Of a DNA stretch of 64,000 nt, positions 56,541 through 64,000 are shown piece by piece (position 1 is the first letter of the stretch; every line of letters begins with the position of its first letter). The translations under genes and the position numbers were made by a program. Location: positions 496,001-560,000 of the forward strand of contig NZ_CP019343.1 of the NCBI RefSeq assembly GCF_002117105.1. The letters run 5' to 3'. This stretch comes from Oceanicoccus sagamiensis (GTDB lineage Bacteria > Pseudomonadota > Gammaproteobacteria > Pseudomonadales > Dasaniaceae). Under the pieces are notes generated by a model. The model was given only the letters and a program-made list of their open reading frames with translations. It did not search any database and was not told where the DNA came from.

Positions 56541-57983
56541 GTGAACAATAACGAAACAATCGCTGCGAATACTTCGGATTTAGACACTCTGTTTAAAAAT
56601 CAACGGGCGGCCCAGCTAAAAGATCCCTACCCATCACTTGCGCTTAGGCGCGATAGAATTAGCCGCTTGATTGATATGCTGGTTTGCCATGAGAAACCCT
56701 TAGTCGAAGCGGTGAATACGGATTTTGAAAATCGATCCGCCTTGATGACCAGGGCTTATGACATTATGCCGACACTGGAGAACCTCAAGCACGTTCATAA
56801 ACATATTAAACGCTGGATGAAACCTGACAAGCGCAACAGTCGATTTCCATTAGGGCTGTTGGGTGCTAAATCAAAAGTTGAATATATGCCGCTAGGTATC
56901 GTCGGGAATATTTCTCCCTGGAATTTTCCCGTGCAACTGGCTTTATCCCCGATGGCGGATATCTTTGGCGCAGGCAATCGAATTATGCTGAAACCTTCAG
57001 AGCTTAGCCCCCATACCTCAGAGGTGATGGCACAGATCATTGCTGGCAGCTTTGATGAAACCGAGCTTGGGGTGGTATTGGGAGGCCCTGAGGTGGCCGC
57101 CGAATTCTCCAGCTTACATTTTGATCATCTGCTGTTTACCGGATCCACCAATATTGCACGTCGAGTTGCTCAATCCACCGCGCACAACCTGGTACCGATG
57201 ACATTGGAGTTGGGCGGAAAGAATCCGGTGGTTATCTCCTCCACAGCAGATATTAAGCTGGCAGCTGAAAAAGTGATGTGGGCAAAAACATTGAATGGCG
57301 GTCAAATTTGCCTGTGCCCGGATACGGTGTTTATCCCCGAAAACTTGCTGGAAAGTTTTGTCGCCGAGTGTCAGGCAAGCGTTAAAAAAATGTACGCCGA
57401 TATTGCCCAAACTGAAGAATATACGCATATTATTACCCAGAGACATGCCGACCGACTCACAGAGATGGTAGCCGAGGCTAAAGGGGATGGTGCTCGGGTT
57501 ATTCCCTTATTTGATGAAGCAAGGGGTGATAAAGCAAGCCGTGGGCGTCGGGTGTTGCCTTCGTTGATTGTCAATGCCGATGCTAATAGTCGCGTCATGC
57601 AAGAGGAAGTGTTTGGTGCTCTGTTACCGATAATGACTTATTCAAACCTGCAAGAAGTGGTTGACTATATTAACGAACGGCCCAGACCACTGGCCCTGTA
57701 TTATTTTGGCCGCAGTGACCAGGAGATAGCAACACTAACTTATCAGACAGTCTCTGGCGGCATGGTAGTGAATGATATGTTTGCGCATATCTTACAGTCA
57801 GACCTGCCCTTCGGCGGTGTCGGCGATAGCGGCATGGGGGCTTATCACGGCTTTGATGGCTTTAAAAACTTCAGTCATGCCAAAGCTATTTATCATCAGT
57901 CGAGACTGGACCCTCTTAAATTACTTCGTCCGCCTTACGGAAAATTAATTGAGAAGGTTGTTAGTAGTCAGATAAAGCGATAA
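56541..57983 (+). CDS. NAD(P)-dependent aldehyde dehydrogenase (coniferyl aldehyde dehydrogenase-like)
   Basis: 480 residues, GTG start with AGGAG 6 bases upstream. ALDH motifs: GNISPWNFPVQLALSPM, MLKPSELSPHTSE, FTGSTNIARRVA, catalytic Glu in TLELGGKNPVV, catalytic Cys in NGGQICLCPD, and C-terminal FGGVGDSGMGAYHG. The HFD-type C-terminus and length match class-3-like coniferyl aldehyde dehydrogenases. In this context it could oxidise the aldehyde released by the spermidine dehydrogenase-like enzyme (inference). Confidence 0.88.
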   Translation: MNNNETIAANTSDLDTLFKNQRAAQLKDPYPSLALRRDRISRLIDMLVCHEKPLVEAVNTDFENRSALMTRAYDIMPTLENLKHVHKHIKRWMKPDKRNSRFPLGLLGAKSKVEYMPLGIVGNISPWNFPVQLALSPMADIFGAGNRIMLKPSELSPHTSEVMAQIIAGSFDETELGVVLGGPEVAAEFSSLHFDHLLFTGSTNIARRVAQSTAHNLVPMTLELGGKNPVVISSTADIKLAAEKVMWAKTLNGGQICLCPDTVFIPENLLESFVAECQASVKKMYADIAQTEEYTHIITQRHADRLTEMVAEAKGDGARVIPLFDEARGDKASRGRRVLPSLIVNADANSRVMQEEVFGALLPIMTYSNLQEVVDYINERPRPLALYYFGRSDQEIATLTYQTVSGGMVVNDMFAHILQSDLPFGGVGDSGMGAYHGFDGFKNFSHAKAIYHQSRLDPLKLLRPPYGKLIEKVVSSQIKR

Positions 57984-58024
57984 ATAGGAGGTTTAACGCC
58001 GAAAGAAGTGGCGGCCAACCTGGG

Positions 58025-58099
58025 AACGAGCTGTGCCGGGTTGGTATTTTATGCTTTCTTTCAGGGGCGTCAAAATGCAGGGAGGACGACTACATTTTA
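58025..58099 (+). repeat. Degenerate copy of the nested inverted-repeat family
   Basis: GAACGAGCTGTGCCGGGTTGG, CTTTCAGGGGCGTC and a broken inner stem AAAATG-CAGGGA...CATTTT recall copies A-C (19010, 19206, 60046), but only one outer arm is present. It lies between the aldehyde dehydrogenase and the first tandem-GntR gene. Confidence 0.5.
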
Positions 58100-58195
58100 G
58101 GCATGCCAACGGCAAACTATCGCCAATCACCCCGGTTTAGTATATTCTTTGCTGCAATAACAGCCCTATCCTATGCGCCGGAAAGCCAAAACAAG

Positions 58196-59632
58196 ATGCC
58201 CAAGCCAAAAACACAAAAGCTAGCCTCTCGACTAGCACAACAAATTGCTAAAGACATCTTTGAAGAGGGCTTGGAAACGGGGTCACCACTCGGTAAAGAG
58301 CCGGAGCTGCTTAAAAAATACAAGGTAAGCCGCGACTCATTTCGCGAAGCTGTTCGAATTCTTGAATGGCAAGGTATCGCCAAATCAGTAAGAGGCCCCA
58401 AAGGTGGCTTGCAAGTTGGGTCTCCGGCATCGGGTGCTATTTCCAATTTACTGCGTGATTACCTGCAACTGGCAGACACCCCCACTAAAGACCTGTTAGA
58501 AGCCAGCCGTGTCTTGAATGCCTTAACCATTAAAATATTATCTTCAACACTGGATAGCGAAGGCAGTGATAAACTGTTTAAGCTGACGGCAGAAAGAAAA
58601 GTACTTCATGGCTCGCCGAAAGAAGAACAGCGGGCCTTATGGAATGTTTTTAAAGAGATGGGGCAGCTAACCAACAACCCTGCTCTGGCCATATTTATGG
58701 CACCCATTCACGAAGTGCTGACCAGCATGGCGCTAAGTTCCCGTAGAACCAATAAAAAGGATTTTATCACTGAAGGTCAGCAGGTTTGGCGCAATATTCA
58801 CAAATGTACTGCGGCCATTATCGCAGGCGATGAAGCTACCGCTGTTACTCATATGAACTACTACCTCGACCAAATCGAGCAGTATATGGCCCCTGCGCCC
58901 AAACTAGCTTCAACCAAGCGCAAAACAAAAACCAGCTACCCGACCTGGATTAAAGAGAATGACAATAAGTTGGCCCAGTCATTTATGTACCAGTTACACC
59001 ATGATATTCATGCTAAACAACTGCAGCCCGGAGACCGCATTGGGCAAGAAACCGATCTCATCCCAAAATACGCAGTAAGCCGCTCTATTTTTCGAGAAGC
59101 CGTGCGCATGTTAGAAATGATTGGCTTAGTTGAGCAGCGCAAAGGCAGAGAAGGCGGCTTGGTTGTTGCTACGCCAGACTCCAGCGGTATTGTTCCCACC
59201 ATATCCATCTTTCTTACTCATATGAATTATGATTTTGACAAACTCAATCAGTCAAGATTACCGATTGAAATGAAAGTAGCCCAACTGGCTGCAAAAAAAA
59301 TCGATGAAAAAAGCGCTAAAGCTCTAACAGAAGCCATCAGCATTGAACAACAAGCCAGCGGCGAAGAATTTATTCCTGCAGCCACCCGTGTGCACACGCT
59401 GATAAACCGAATTGCTGATAACCGTGTTTTTTCACTCTATGTAGACGTTATGATGGATGCCAGAGCCTTCAAACTCGAAGAACCGCGCAGAGCCAACAAA
59501 GCTATAAAAAATGCCAAAAAAATCAAGGACAGCCATCGCTTACTCGCTAAGGCTATTCTTAATAAAGACCCATCACTGGCAAGCCGAAAAATGATTGAGC
59601 ATAGAAAACTCATGACTGAACTACAACGGTAA
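58196..59632 (+). CDS. Tandem FadR/GntR regulator: two complete GntR-FCD modules in one chain
   Basis: 478 residues from ATG 58196 (MPKPKTQKLASRLAQQIAKD); the frame is open to 58103 with non-homologous sequence. Module 1: winged helix at about 5-75 (EPELLKKYKVSRDSFREAVR, then ILEWQGIAKSVRGPKGGLQV), FCD-like helices at about 90-235. Module 2: winged helix at about 270-345 (ETDLIPKYAVSRSIFREAVR, MLEMIGLVEQRKGREGGLVV), FCD-like at about 355-475. In module 1 the usual FH metal ligand is replaced (NVFKEMGQLTNN), in module 2 a His is kept (RVHTLINRIADN). One chain could mimic a GntR dimer. Target and ligand unknown; location favours the adjacent polyamine-type genes. Confidence 0.85.
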   Translation: MPKPKTQKLASRLAQQIAKDIFEEGLETGSPLGKEPELLKKYKVSRDSFREAVRILEWQGIAKSVRGPKGGLQVGSPASGAISNLLRDYLQLADTPTKDLLEASRVLNALTIKILSSTLDSEGSDKLFKLTAERKVLHGSPKEEQRALWNVFKEMGQLTNNPALAIFMAPIHEVLTSMALSSRRTNKKDFITEGQQVWRNIHKCTAAIIAGDEATAVTHMNYYLDQIEQYMAPAPKLASTKRKTKTSYPTWIKENDNKLAQSFMYQLHHDIHAKQLQPGDRIGQETDLIPKYAVSRSIFREAVRMLEMIGLVEQRKGREGGLVVATPDSSGIVPTISIFLTHMNYDFDKLNQSRLPIEMKVAQLAAKKIDEKSAKALTEAISIEQQASGEEFIPAATRVHTLINRIADNRVFSLYVDVMMDARAFKLEEPRRANKAIKNAKKIKDSHRLLAKAILNKDPSLASRKMIEHRKLMTELQR

Positions 59633-59800
59633 GCCTGACTACATCACTCTCTGACAGGGTGGCTCATCATCCACTGCTGTCCCATAAATTCTACTTATCT
59701 TTGGCTTGTCTCTTTGATAGTGCGGCATAGGTCGAGTTAGGTGCTTTCGAGACATGAATTTTAATAAGCTTTGCGCTAACCGTCCGGCAGTGAGTGGATT

Positions 59801-59824
59801 GTGAGACCGTTAAAATACAGGGAG
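59801..59824 (+). repeat. Fragment of the nested inverted-repeat family
   Basis: GTGAGACCGTTAAAATACAG followed by GGAG is identical to the inner part of copy C (60068-60089) through GTGAGACCG-TTAAAATACAGGGA, then the sequences part. Arms are missing. Confidence 0.7.
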
Positions 59825-59882
59825 ACCCAAAGCGCTTCGCGGGGCCGGCCCGAATGGCACTGCCTTAAGCTTAAAATGCTGC

Positions 59883-59953
59883 TGTAGGGTGGATTATAAT
59901 CCACCAGCCGTTAATGATTTGCAGGCCGATGGTGGAATATATTCCACCCTACA
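59883..59953. repeat. GTAGGGTGGATT-type repeat, composite copy
   Basis: TGTAGGGTGG at the left and CCACCCTACA at the right are terminal inverted repeats of a 71-bp unit with two inner palindromes (GGTGGATTATAATCCACC, 59888-59905; GGTGGAATATATTCCACC, 59931-59948). Confidence 0.75.
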
Positions 59954-60045
59954 AGGCTACCTTTTAGATCACACATTCTTTGAGCTTTTTTTGAAAAAAG
60001 ACGTAAAACCCTGCAATGGTGATAAAAGTCGTGAACATGATGCTA

Positions 60046-60192
60046 GAGCTGTGCTGGGTAGGAGTTTGTGAGACCGTTAAAATACAGGGATGTATTTTAT
60101 CGAGCGCCGAGCCTGCCCCATGACCGAAGGGAGTGCTTTGGGTACAGGGATGGCTTGCAGCGTGTCGCACAAACTCCTACCCAGCACAGCTC
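60046..60192 (+). repeat. Nested inverted repeat, copy C
   Basis: Perfect 25-bp outer arms 60046-60070 and 60168-60192, starting GAGCTGTGCTGGG. The inner hairpin TAAAATACA-GGGA-TGTATTTTA (60078-60099) is perfect. GAGACCG precedes the hairpin and GCAGCGTGTCGC the right arm, as in copy B. Compared with copy B, five arm positions differ and every one is compensated on the other side. Confidence 0.8.
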
Positions 60193-60320
60193 GTTCCAAG
60201 CCTATAAAAAACTATGAGGCAGCAGAGGTTCATCACCCTGCCAAAATACCATACACACAACCCTGCACAACCTACCCCCTGCTTCCTGCAATAAAACACT
60301 TCAATCATTGCAAAAAACCA

Positions 60321-60363
60321 ATTGAGTATACTATTAACTTGATTATTGAGTATACTGTTAACT
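60321..60363. promoter_or_regulatory. Direct repeat with 24-bp period, candidate operator of the second tandem-GntR gene
   Basis: ATTGAGTATACTATTAACT (60321-60339) and ATTGAGTATACTGTTAACT (60345-60363), each with the palindrome AGTATACT, about 150 bases upstream of the TTG start. Two sites on a 24-bp repeat suit a regulator with two DNA-binding heads; autoregulation is inference. Confidence 0.5.
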
Positions 60364-60510
60364 GGTTTCGCCAAATAGGTACTGTTTTAATTGGGATTCA
60401 TACCAAAAAAAGCAAACCTTGTTAGACACCTATAACCATAAGAAATAGCGCTTGACGCTAGAGCCTGGCTAGCACTATGTCTGCCAGCAGCTAACAACAG
60501 GACGAAATAC

Positions 60511-61968
60511 TTGACCGAATCAGTGCGCCAAACACCCAAACGGGCAGCCCGTCTAGCGGAAGAAATCACCGCGGATATTATTGCCAACCAACTGCCCCAG
60601 GGTCATTATTTGGGCACCGAGCCGGACTTACTGATCAAATACCATATTAGCCGGGACGCCTTCCGTGAAGCTATTCGTATTCTTGAATGGCAAGGAATGG
60701 TTCAGTCGATCAGGGGGGCTCGCGGTGGCATTCAGGTTGCCAACCCCAGCCTGGACAATGTCAGCAATATGCTACGGGAATACATCCAACTTAGCGGTGC
60801 CTCGTTGCAGGATATTCTTAATACCAGCCGTATTATTAGCCAGTTCGCCATCGAGTTAGAAGTTAAGCAATTAAACGATGACACCAGAAGGGCATTGAAT
60901 AATCTGCTGGATGAGTACCTGGATTATTCACCGGCACAATGGTCAATGCAGACACTGACAGAGGAGTTGCATAAATACTCACAAATACTGACAGAATTTT
61001 CAAAACTGACCAAAAATCCTGTTGTCGCTATCTTTAACAAGCCGCTCAACGAAGTATTAACCAACAGGATAAACTTCAGCCAACTGAGTCAGGAAGAACT
61101 ACAGCAGGCGTTTTCGTTCGGCTGGAAACTGTATGCCGAGGTCACCCAAGCCATACTGGATGGCGATGCCCAAAAGGCGCTGGAGAAAAGATTTTCTTTC
61201 CTCGACAACCTTGAAATACTGATTGAAAAATCCAATAGCAAGAGCTCAGCCAGCGATGAACGGCAAGACTCTATTCCCTACTGGGTCACCGACACCCCGC
61301 ACAAAAAAGCACAAACGCTGCTTTACCGTATCAAACACCATATTGATAGCGAGCAACTTGAACCGGGCAACACCATTGGACGGGAACCTATACTGATAAA
61401 ACAATATGGGGTTTCCCGCTCCATTTTTCGGGAAGCCATCAGGCAGCTTGAAATTATCGGGCTGGTGCAGCAACGCAAAGGAAGAAGTGGCGGCCTGATT
61501 GTTGCTACCCCGAACTCCAGTGCTATTGTCAGGGCAGCCGTATTGTTTCTGGGTACCACCCACTTCGACTTAAACCAACTACAGCAAGCCAGAGTGGCCA
61601 TTGAAGTCAAAGCGGTAGAAGTTACCGCCACGGCTATCACCCCGCAGCAAGCGACTATTCTCAAGCAGGCCTTTGAGGCCAGCCAAGCACTCCATGGCTT
61701 TGACTATATTCAAGCAGCCCTGGAACTCCACTCACTGATTATTCAATTTTCAGGGAATCAGGTACTAGCCTTATTTATGGATGTACTGGTAGAGTCCAGT
61801 ATGATCAGGCCGGACGATAATGCGCACATTGAAAAAGTGATTGCCAATATTGAAGTGATTAAAAAAAGCCAACACGCCCTGATGACTTCCATTCTTGCCA
61901 GAGACCCGGTCAATGCCGTCAAACAGATGCGATCCCATGGGGAATGGGTGAGCAACATTATCCAGTAA
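60511..61968 (+). CDS. Tandem FadR/GntR regulator, second copy
   Basis: 485 residues, TTG start with AGGAC 8 bases upstream. Same layout as 58196-59632: winged helix 1 at about 8-80 (EPDLLIKYHISRDAFREAIR, ILEWQGMVQSIRGARGGIQV), FCD-like at about 85-235, winged helix 2 at about 265-340 (EPILIKQYGVSRSIFREAIR, QLEIIGLVQQRKGRSGGLIV), FCD-like at about 350-480. The two proteins align along their whole length, so they are duplicates of an already fused gene. Target unknown. Confidence 0.85.
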   Translation: MTESVRQTPKRAARLAEEITADIIANQLPQGHYLGTEPDLLIKYHISRDAFREAIRILEWQGMVQSIRGARGGIQVANPSLDNVSNMLREYIQLSGASLQDILNTSRIISQFAIELEVKQLNDDTRRALNNLLDEYLDYSPAQWSMQTLTEELHKYSQILTEFSKLTKNPVVAIFNKPLNEVLTNRINFSQLSQEELQQAFSFGWKLYAEVTQAILDGDAQKALEKRFSFLDNLEILIEKSNSKSSASDERQDSIPYWVTDTPHKKAQTLLYRIKHHIDSEQLEPGNTIGREPILIKQYGVSRSIFREAIRQLEIIGLVQQRKGRSGGLIVATPNSSAIVRAAVLFLGTTHFDLNQLQQARVAIEVKAVEVTATAITPQQATILKQAFEASQALHGFDYIQAALELHSLIIQFSGNQVLALFMDVLVESSMIRPDDNAHIEKVIANIEVIKKSQHALMTSILARDPVNAVKQMRSHGEWVSNIIQ

Positions 61969-61989
61969 ATACTCACCGGGTAAAAATAA

Positions 61990-62155
61990 CTACGTTTTTG
62001 GGGTAAGCTGTTGCAGGGAGCCGATAAAAGATTCCAGCAACACCCCAGCTTCTTTGTATTGCTTATTATGACGATAGCTACGCGCAAGATAGGCAACCAC
62101 TTCAGTGTTAGACGGGTTGAGCTTTTGTGCCTTTTTAAGCACTGCGATGGCTTTC
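61990..62155 (-). pseudogene. Truncated TPR-protein gene remnant
   Basis: The minus strand reads AIAVLKKAQKLNPSNTEVVA then YLARSYRHNKQYKEAGVLLE and SFIGSLQQLTPKT to a stop, a clear TPR pattern of about 1.5 repeats. A TAG stop precedes it directly at about 62160 and no start codon is available, so only the 3' end of a former gene remains. It lies 85 bases downstream of the PKD-protein stop. Confidence 0.6.
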
Positions 62156-62240
62156 TAAAGCCTCCCTTTTTCTCCAGGCAAACTCCCTTTGCCATTAATA
62201 GGAGAAAAGAGCGTGGCCGGGAGGCTAGTGCCCTGACCAC

Positions 62241-64000
62241 CTAGATGACCATACCTTCACTCACTTTCAGCTTTTTGCGTCGTCTGGCGGGTATCGCCAA
62301 TAACGCAAAAGCAAACAGTGCCGAACCGAATAAATTACCAGCATTGAGAAACCAGGCTTTCTCTACCGTAATGGTGACTTCACTTTCATCACTTACAATA
62401 CTGTCTTGAAGACCATCATTCACGGTAAGACGAAAGGTATAATCCCCAACCGCTGCGGCATGAAAGCCTGGAGTCTGCGCAGAAGCATTTTGAAAAACAC
62501 TGTCTGCAACGGTAACTAACTCCGGCACCATTTCGACTTCGCCCACCATCGGCGCCGACACCACCTCCCAGCTATAAGTCAGCTCATCCCCATCAGCATC
62601 ACTGCTGCCACTACCATCCAACAACTCAACGGGGAATTCACTCCCGGATATAGTCTTCGCGATTGTATAGGTGCCCTCTTTCACATCCGCAATAGCTACA
62701 GGCCTTGCATTGGTGATAGCGGTAATAACAAGGCTGTCACTAGCGCTTAGCCCACCATTATCAACGGTTAATGTTGCGGTGTAGCTACCCTCCACATCAG
62801 CAGTAAAACTGGCGTCCCTTGCAGCTGCGTTATTCAAGTTGGCAGAAGACCCATCCGGTGAAATCAAAGACCATAAATAGGTAATTACGTCACCACTTAC
62901 CGTTGCACTTAGATTAACTAACGCCCCTGTCAGCACCTGTTGATCAGAGCCCACAATCACTGACGGCGGTACATTTACTTTAATGGCAGTAGCCTTAATA
63001 CTGGTTATCACGGCCGGACTATCTTGCAAGTCACTTGCGACCAGAGTCACGGTATAGTCGCCATCCACCAGCATAGAAAATGTGGCAGCCGCACTGTTTG
63101 CATTGGTGACGGCAACGTCTCCCTCTGGCCCGGTAACCGTCCAGGCATAAGTCAGCGGATCATCGTCGATATCAGTACTGCCACTGGCATCAAGCTGAAC
63201 CAATGAACCGGTATCCAACGACGCATCTAATGCTGCAATCACTGCCACAGGTGGGGTGTTATCAGCCAATGTCGCCCTGTCAGCATCTGTCGGATAGAGA
63301 TCCTCATCGTCACAGACACCGTCACCATCACTATCGATAAACCCAGCTATCACACAGGCCGCTCTATCATCGTTATTAGCGCTAATAACGACAGTATCGT
63401 TAGCGGATAACTCACCATCATTAACCGTTAATGTTGCGGTATAATCACCCTCTACATCAGCGGTAAAACTGGGGGTCAGGTCATTCACATCACTTAAGGT
63501 GGCGGAAGAGCCTGCCGGTGAACTCAAAGACCATGAATAAGTAAGCACATCACCATTGGCATCGTTAACAACACCACTCAGATCAACCACCACCACTGCT
63601 GTGACCTGTTGATCAAGGCCCGCAAACGCTTGCGGCGCCACATTGCCTACCGGAGTAGTAGCCGAAAACCCTACTGTCGCCGCCAGACTGTCCTCCCGAT
63701 CACTAACGACCAGGGTCGCGGTATAGTCACCATCCGCTGAAATTAAAAAGCTGGCATTGACAGTCGTTGCATTATTGAGGGCAACATCTCCATCAGGCCC
63801 TACAACTACCCAGCTATAAGTCATCGGATCATTGTCGACATCACTACTACCACTGGCGTCAAGCTGAACTAATGAACCGGTAAACAACGACGCATCTAAT
63901 GCTGCAATCACTGCCACAGGTGACGTGTTATCAGCCAATGTCGTCCTGTCTGCATCTGCCGGATAGAGATCCTCATCGTTACAGACACCGTCACCATCGT
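62241..64000 (-). CDS. PKD-repeat surface protein with calcium-binding TSP3-like motifs and C-terminal sorting-like tail (partial)
   Basis: At least 585 residues; the frame continues past the window's right edge, since the sequence upstream of the in-frame ATG (63938) still reads GDGVCNDEDLYPADADRT, a repeat also found internally. Several PKD-type beta domains (LDASGSSDVDNDPMTYSWVV; DGDYTATLVVSD) are arranged in units with a 669-bp period, separated by DSDGDGVCDDEDLYPTDADR calcium motifs. The C-terminus has one membrane helix followed by PARRRKK, as in GlyGly/PEP-CTERM-type sorting tails, but no GG or PEP motif is visible. Likely exported and membrane- or surface-anchored; no catalytic domain in the visible part. 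Confidence 0.8.
   Translation of the reverse strand, partial: DGDGVCNDEDLYPADADRTTLADNTSPVAVIAALDASLFTGSLVQLDASGSSDVDNDPMTYSWVVVGPDGDVALNNATTVNASFLISADGDYTATLVVSDREDSLAATVGFSATTPVGNVAPQAFAGLDQQVTAVVVVDLSGVVNDANGDVLTYSWSLSSPAGSSATLSDVNDLTPSFTADVEGDYTATLTVNDGELSANDTVVISANNDDRAACVIAGFIDSDGDGVCDDEDLYPTDADRATLADNTPPVAVIAALDASLDTGSLVQLDASGSTDIDDDPLTYAWTVTGPEGDVAVTNANSAAATFSMLVDGDYTVTLVASDLQDSPAVITSIKATAIKVNVPPSVIVGSDQQVLTGALVNLSATVSGDVITYLWSLISPDGSSANLNNAAARDASFTADVEGSYTATLTVDNGGLSASDSLVITAITNARPVAIADVKEGTYTIAKTISGSEFPVELLDGSGSSDADGDELTYSWEVVSAPMVGEVEMVPELVTVADSVFQNASAQTPGFHAAAVGDYTFRLTVNDGLQDSIVSDESEVTITVEKAWFLNAGNLFGSALFAFALLAIPARRRKKLKVSEGMVI

Larger units (their letters stand above)
59633..60510. 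other. Repeat-rich intergenic region between the two tandem-GntR genes
   Basis: 878 bases. It holds a partial nested-repeat fragment (59801-59824), a GTAGGGTGGATT-type unit (59883-59953), nested repeat copy C (60046-60192) and a 24-bp-period direct repeat (60321-60363). No credible gene. Confidence 0.6.

Noticed and set aside
59801-60192. CRISPR-like reading of the repeated segments
   Set aside because: The units are inverted, of different lengths and without regular spacers; no cas genes in the window.
61758-62240. 160-codon minus-strand frame over the end of the second tandem-GntR gene and the TPR remnant
   Set aside because: It is a frame shadow; codon use and homology support the plus-strand GntR and, in another frame, the TPR fragment.

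Overview
The window looks like chromosomal DNA of a flagellated, probably marine gammaproteobacterium. The base composition is moderate. The flagellar gene order (flgA-flgM-flgN divergent from cheV-cheR-flgBCDE-flgFGHIJKL, plus a FleQ/FleSR-type sigma-54 cascade) is the Pseudomonas/Vibrio type. The accessory genes (tandem GntR regulators, spermidine dehydrogenase, arsenosugar-type radical SAM protein) would fit the Cellvibrionales/Spongiibacteraceae neighbourhood. The family-level placement is inference only.

Layout. (1) 1-9.9 kb: pentapeptide-repeat ion channel, TetR regulator, a DUF484-like/GGDEF diguanylate cyclase whose 5' end is out of frame, a MinD/ParA-type ATPase, an HDOD-histidine kinase followed by a REC-PAS-GGDEF-EAL protein, and a lipoprotein. 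(2) 9.9-16.1 kb: a 58-residue small ORF, a 1154-residue LplT-PlsC-Aas fusion for lysophospholipid uptake and re-acylation, an unrecognised membrane protein and a small lysozyme-like protein. (3) 16.2-23.2 kb: fleR, fleS and fleQ (fleQ is split by a one-base shift in a G6 tract), separated by 0.5 kb carrying two large nested inverted repeats, then a second REC-PAS-GGDEF-EAL protein. (4) 23.5-46.8 kb: the flagellar block: fliS divergent from fliC (each with a sigma-28 promoter), flaG, fliD, fliT-like, two sugar-modification genes that may glycosylate flagellin, then flgL to flgB on the minus strand in two sigma-54 units, cheR, cheV and the divergent flgA-flgM-flgN. (5) 46.8-49.2 kb: a three-gene coupled unit of ArsS-type radical SAM protein and two small glycosyltransferase-like enzymes. 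(6) 49.2-50.0 kb: a repeat element, tRNA-Arg(CCU) with a truncated second copy, and an 11-bp-period triple repeat, probably an integration scar. (7) 50.0-62.0 kb: SMR transporter, SDR dehydrogenase, two membrane proteins, then a probable polyamine-catabolism group (glutamine-synthetase-like ligase, Tat-exported spermidine dehydrogenase-like flavoenzyme, aldehyde dehydrogenase) with shared palindromic operators, and two regulators that each contain two complete FadR/GntR modules in one chain. (8) 62.0-64.0 kb: a TPR gene remnant and a PKD-repeat surface protein that runs off the window.

Regulation can be read from the DNA. FleQ should activate sigma-54 promoters, which I see upstream of fleS, flgB, flgF and probably fliD. 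FleSR would drive the middle genes. FlgM/FliA control would act on sigma-28 promoters, which I see at fliS, fliC and flgM. Several c-di-GMP enzymes surround this cascade.

The observations most worth following are: the repeat family with covarying nested stems and a constant GGGA loop; the tandem-GntR regulators with the palindromic operators of the polyamine locus; and the two genes (fleQ and the diguanylate cyclase) that both need one extra base in a six-G/C tract. The last could be phase switching or a sequencing artefact.
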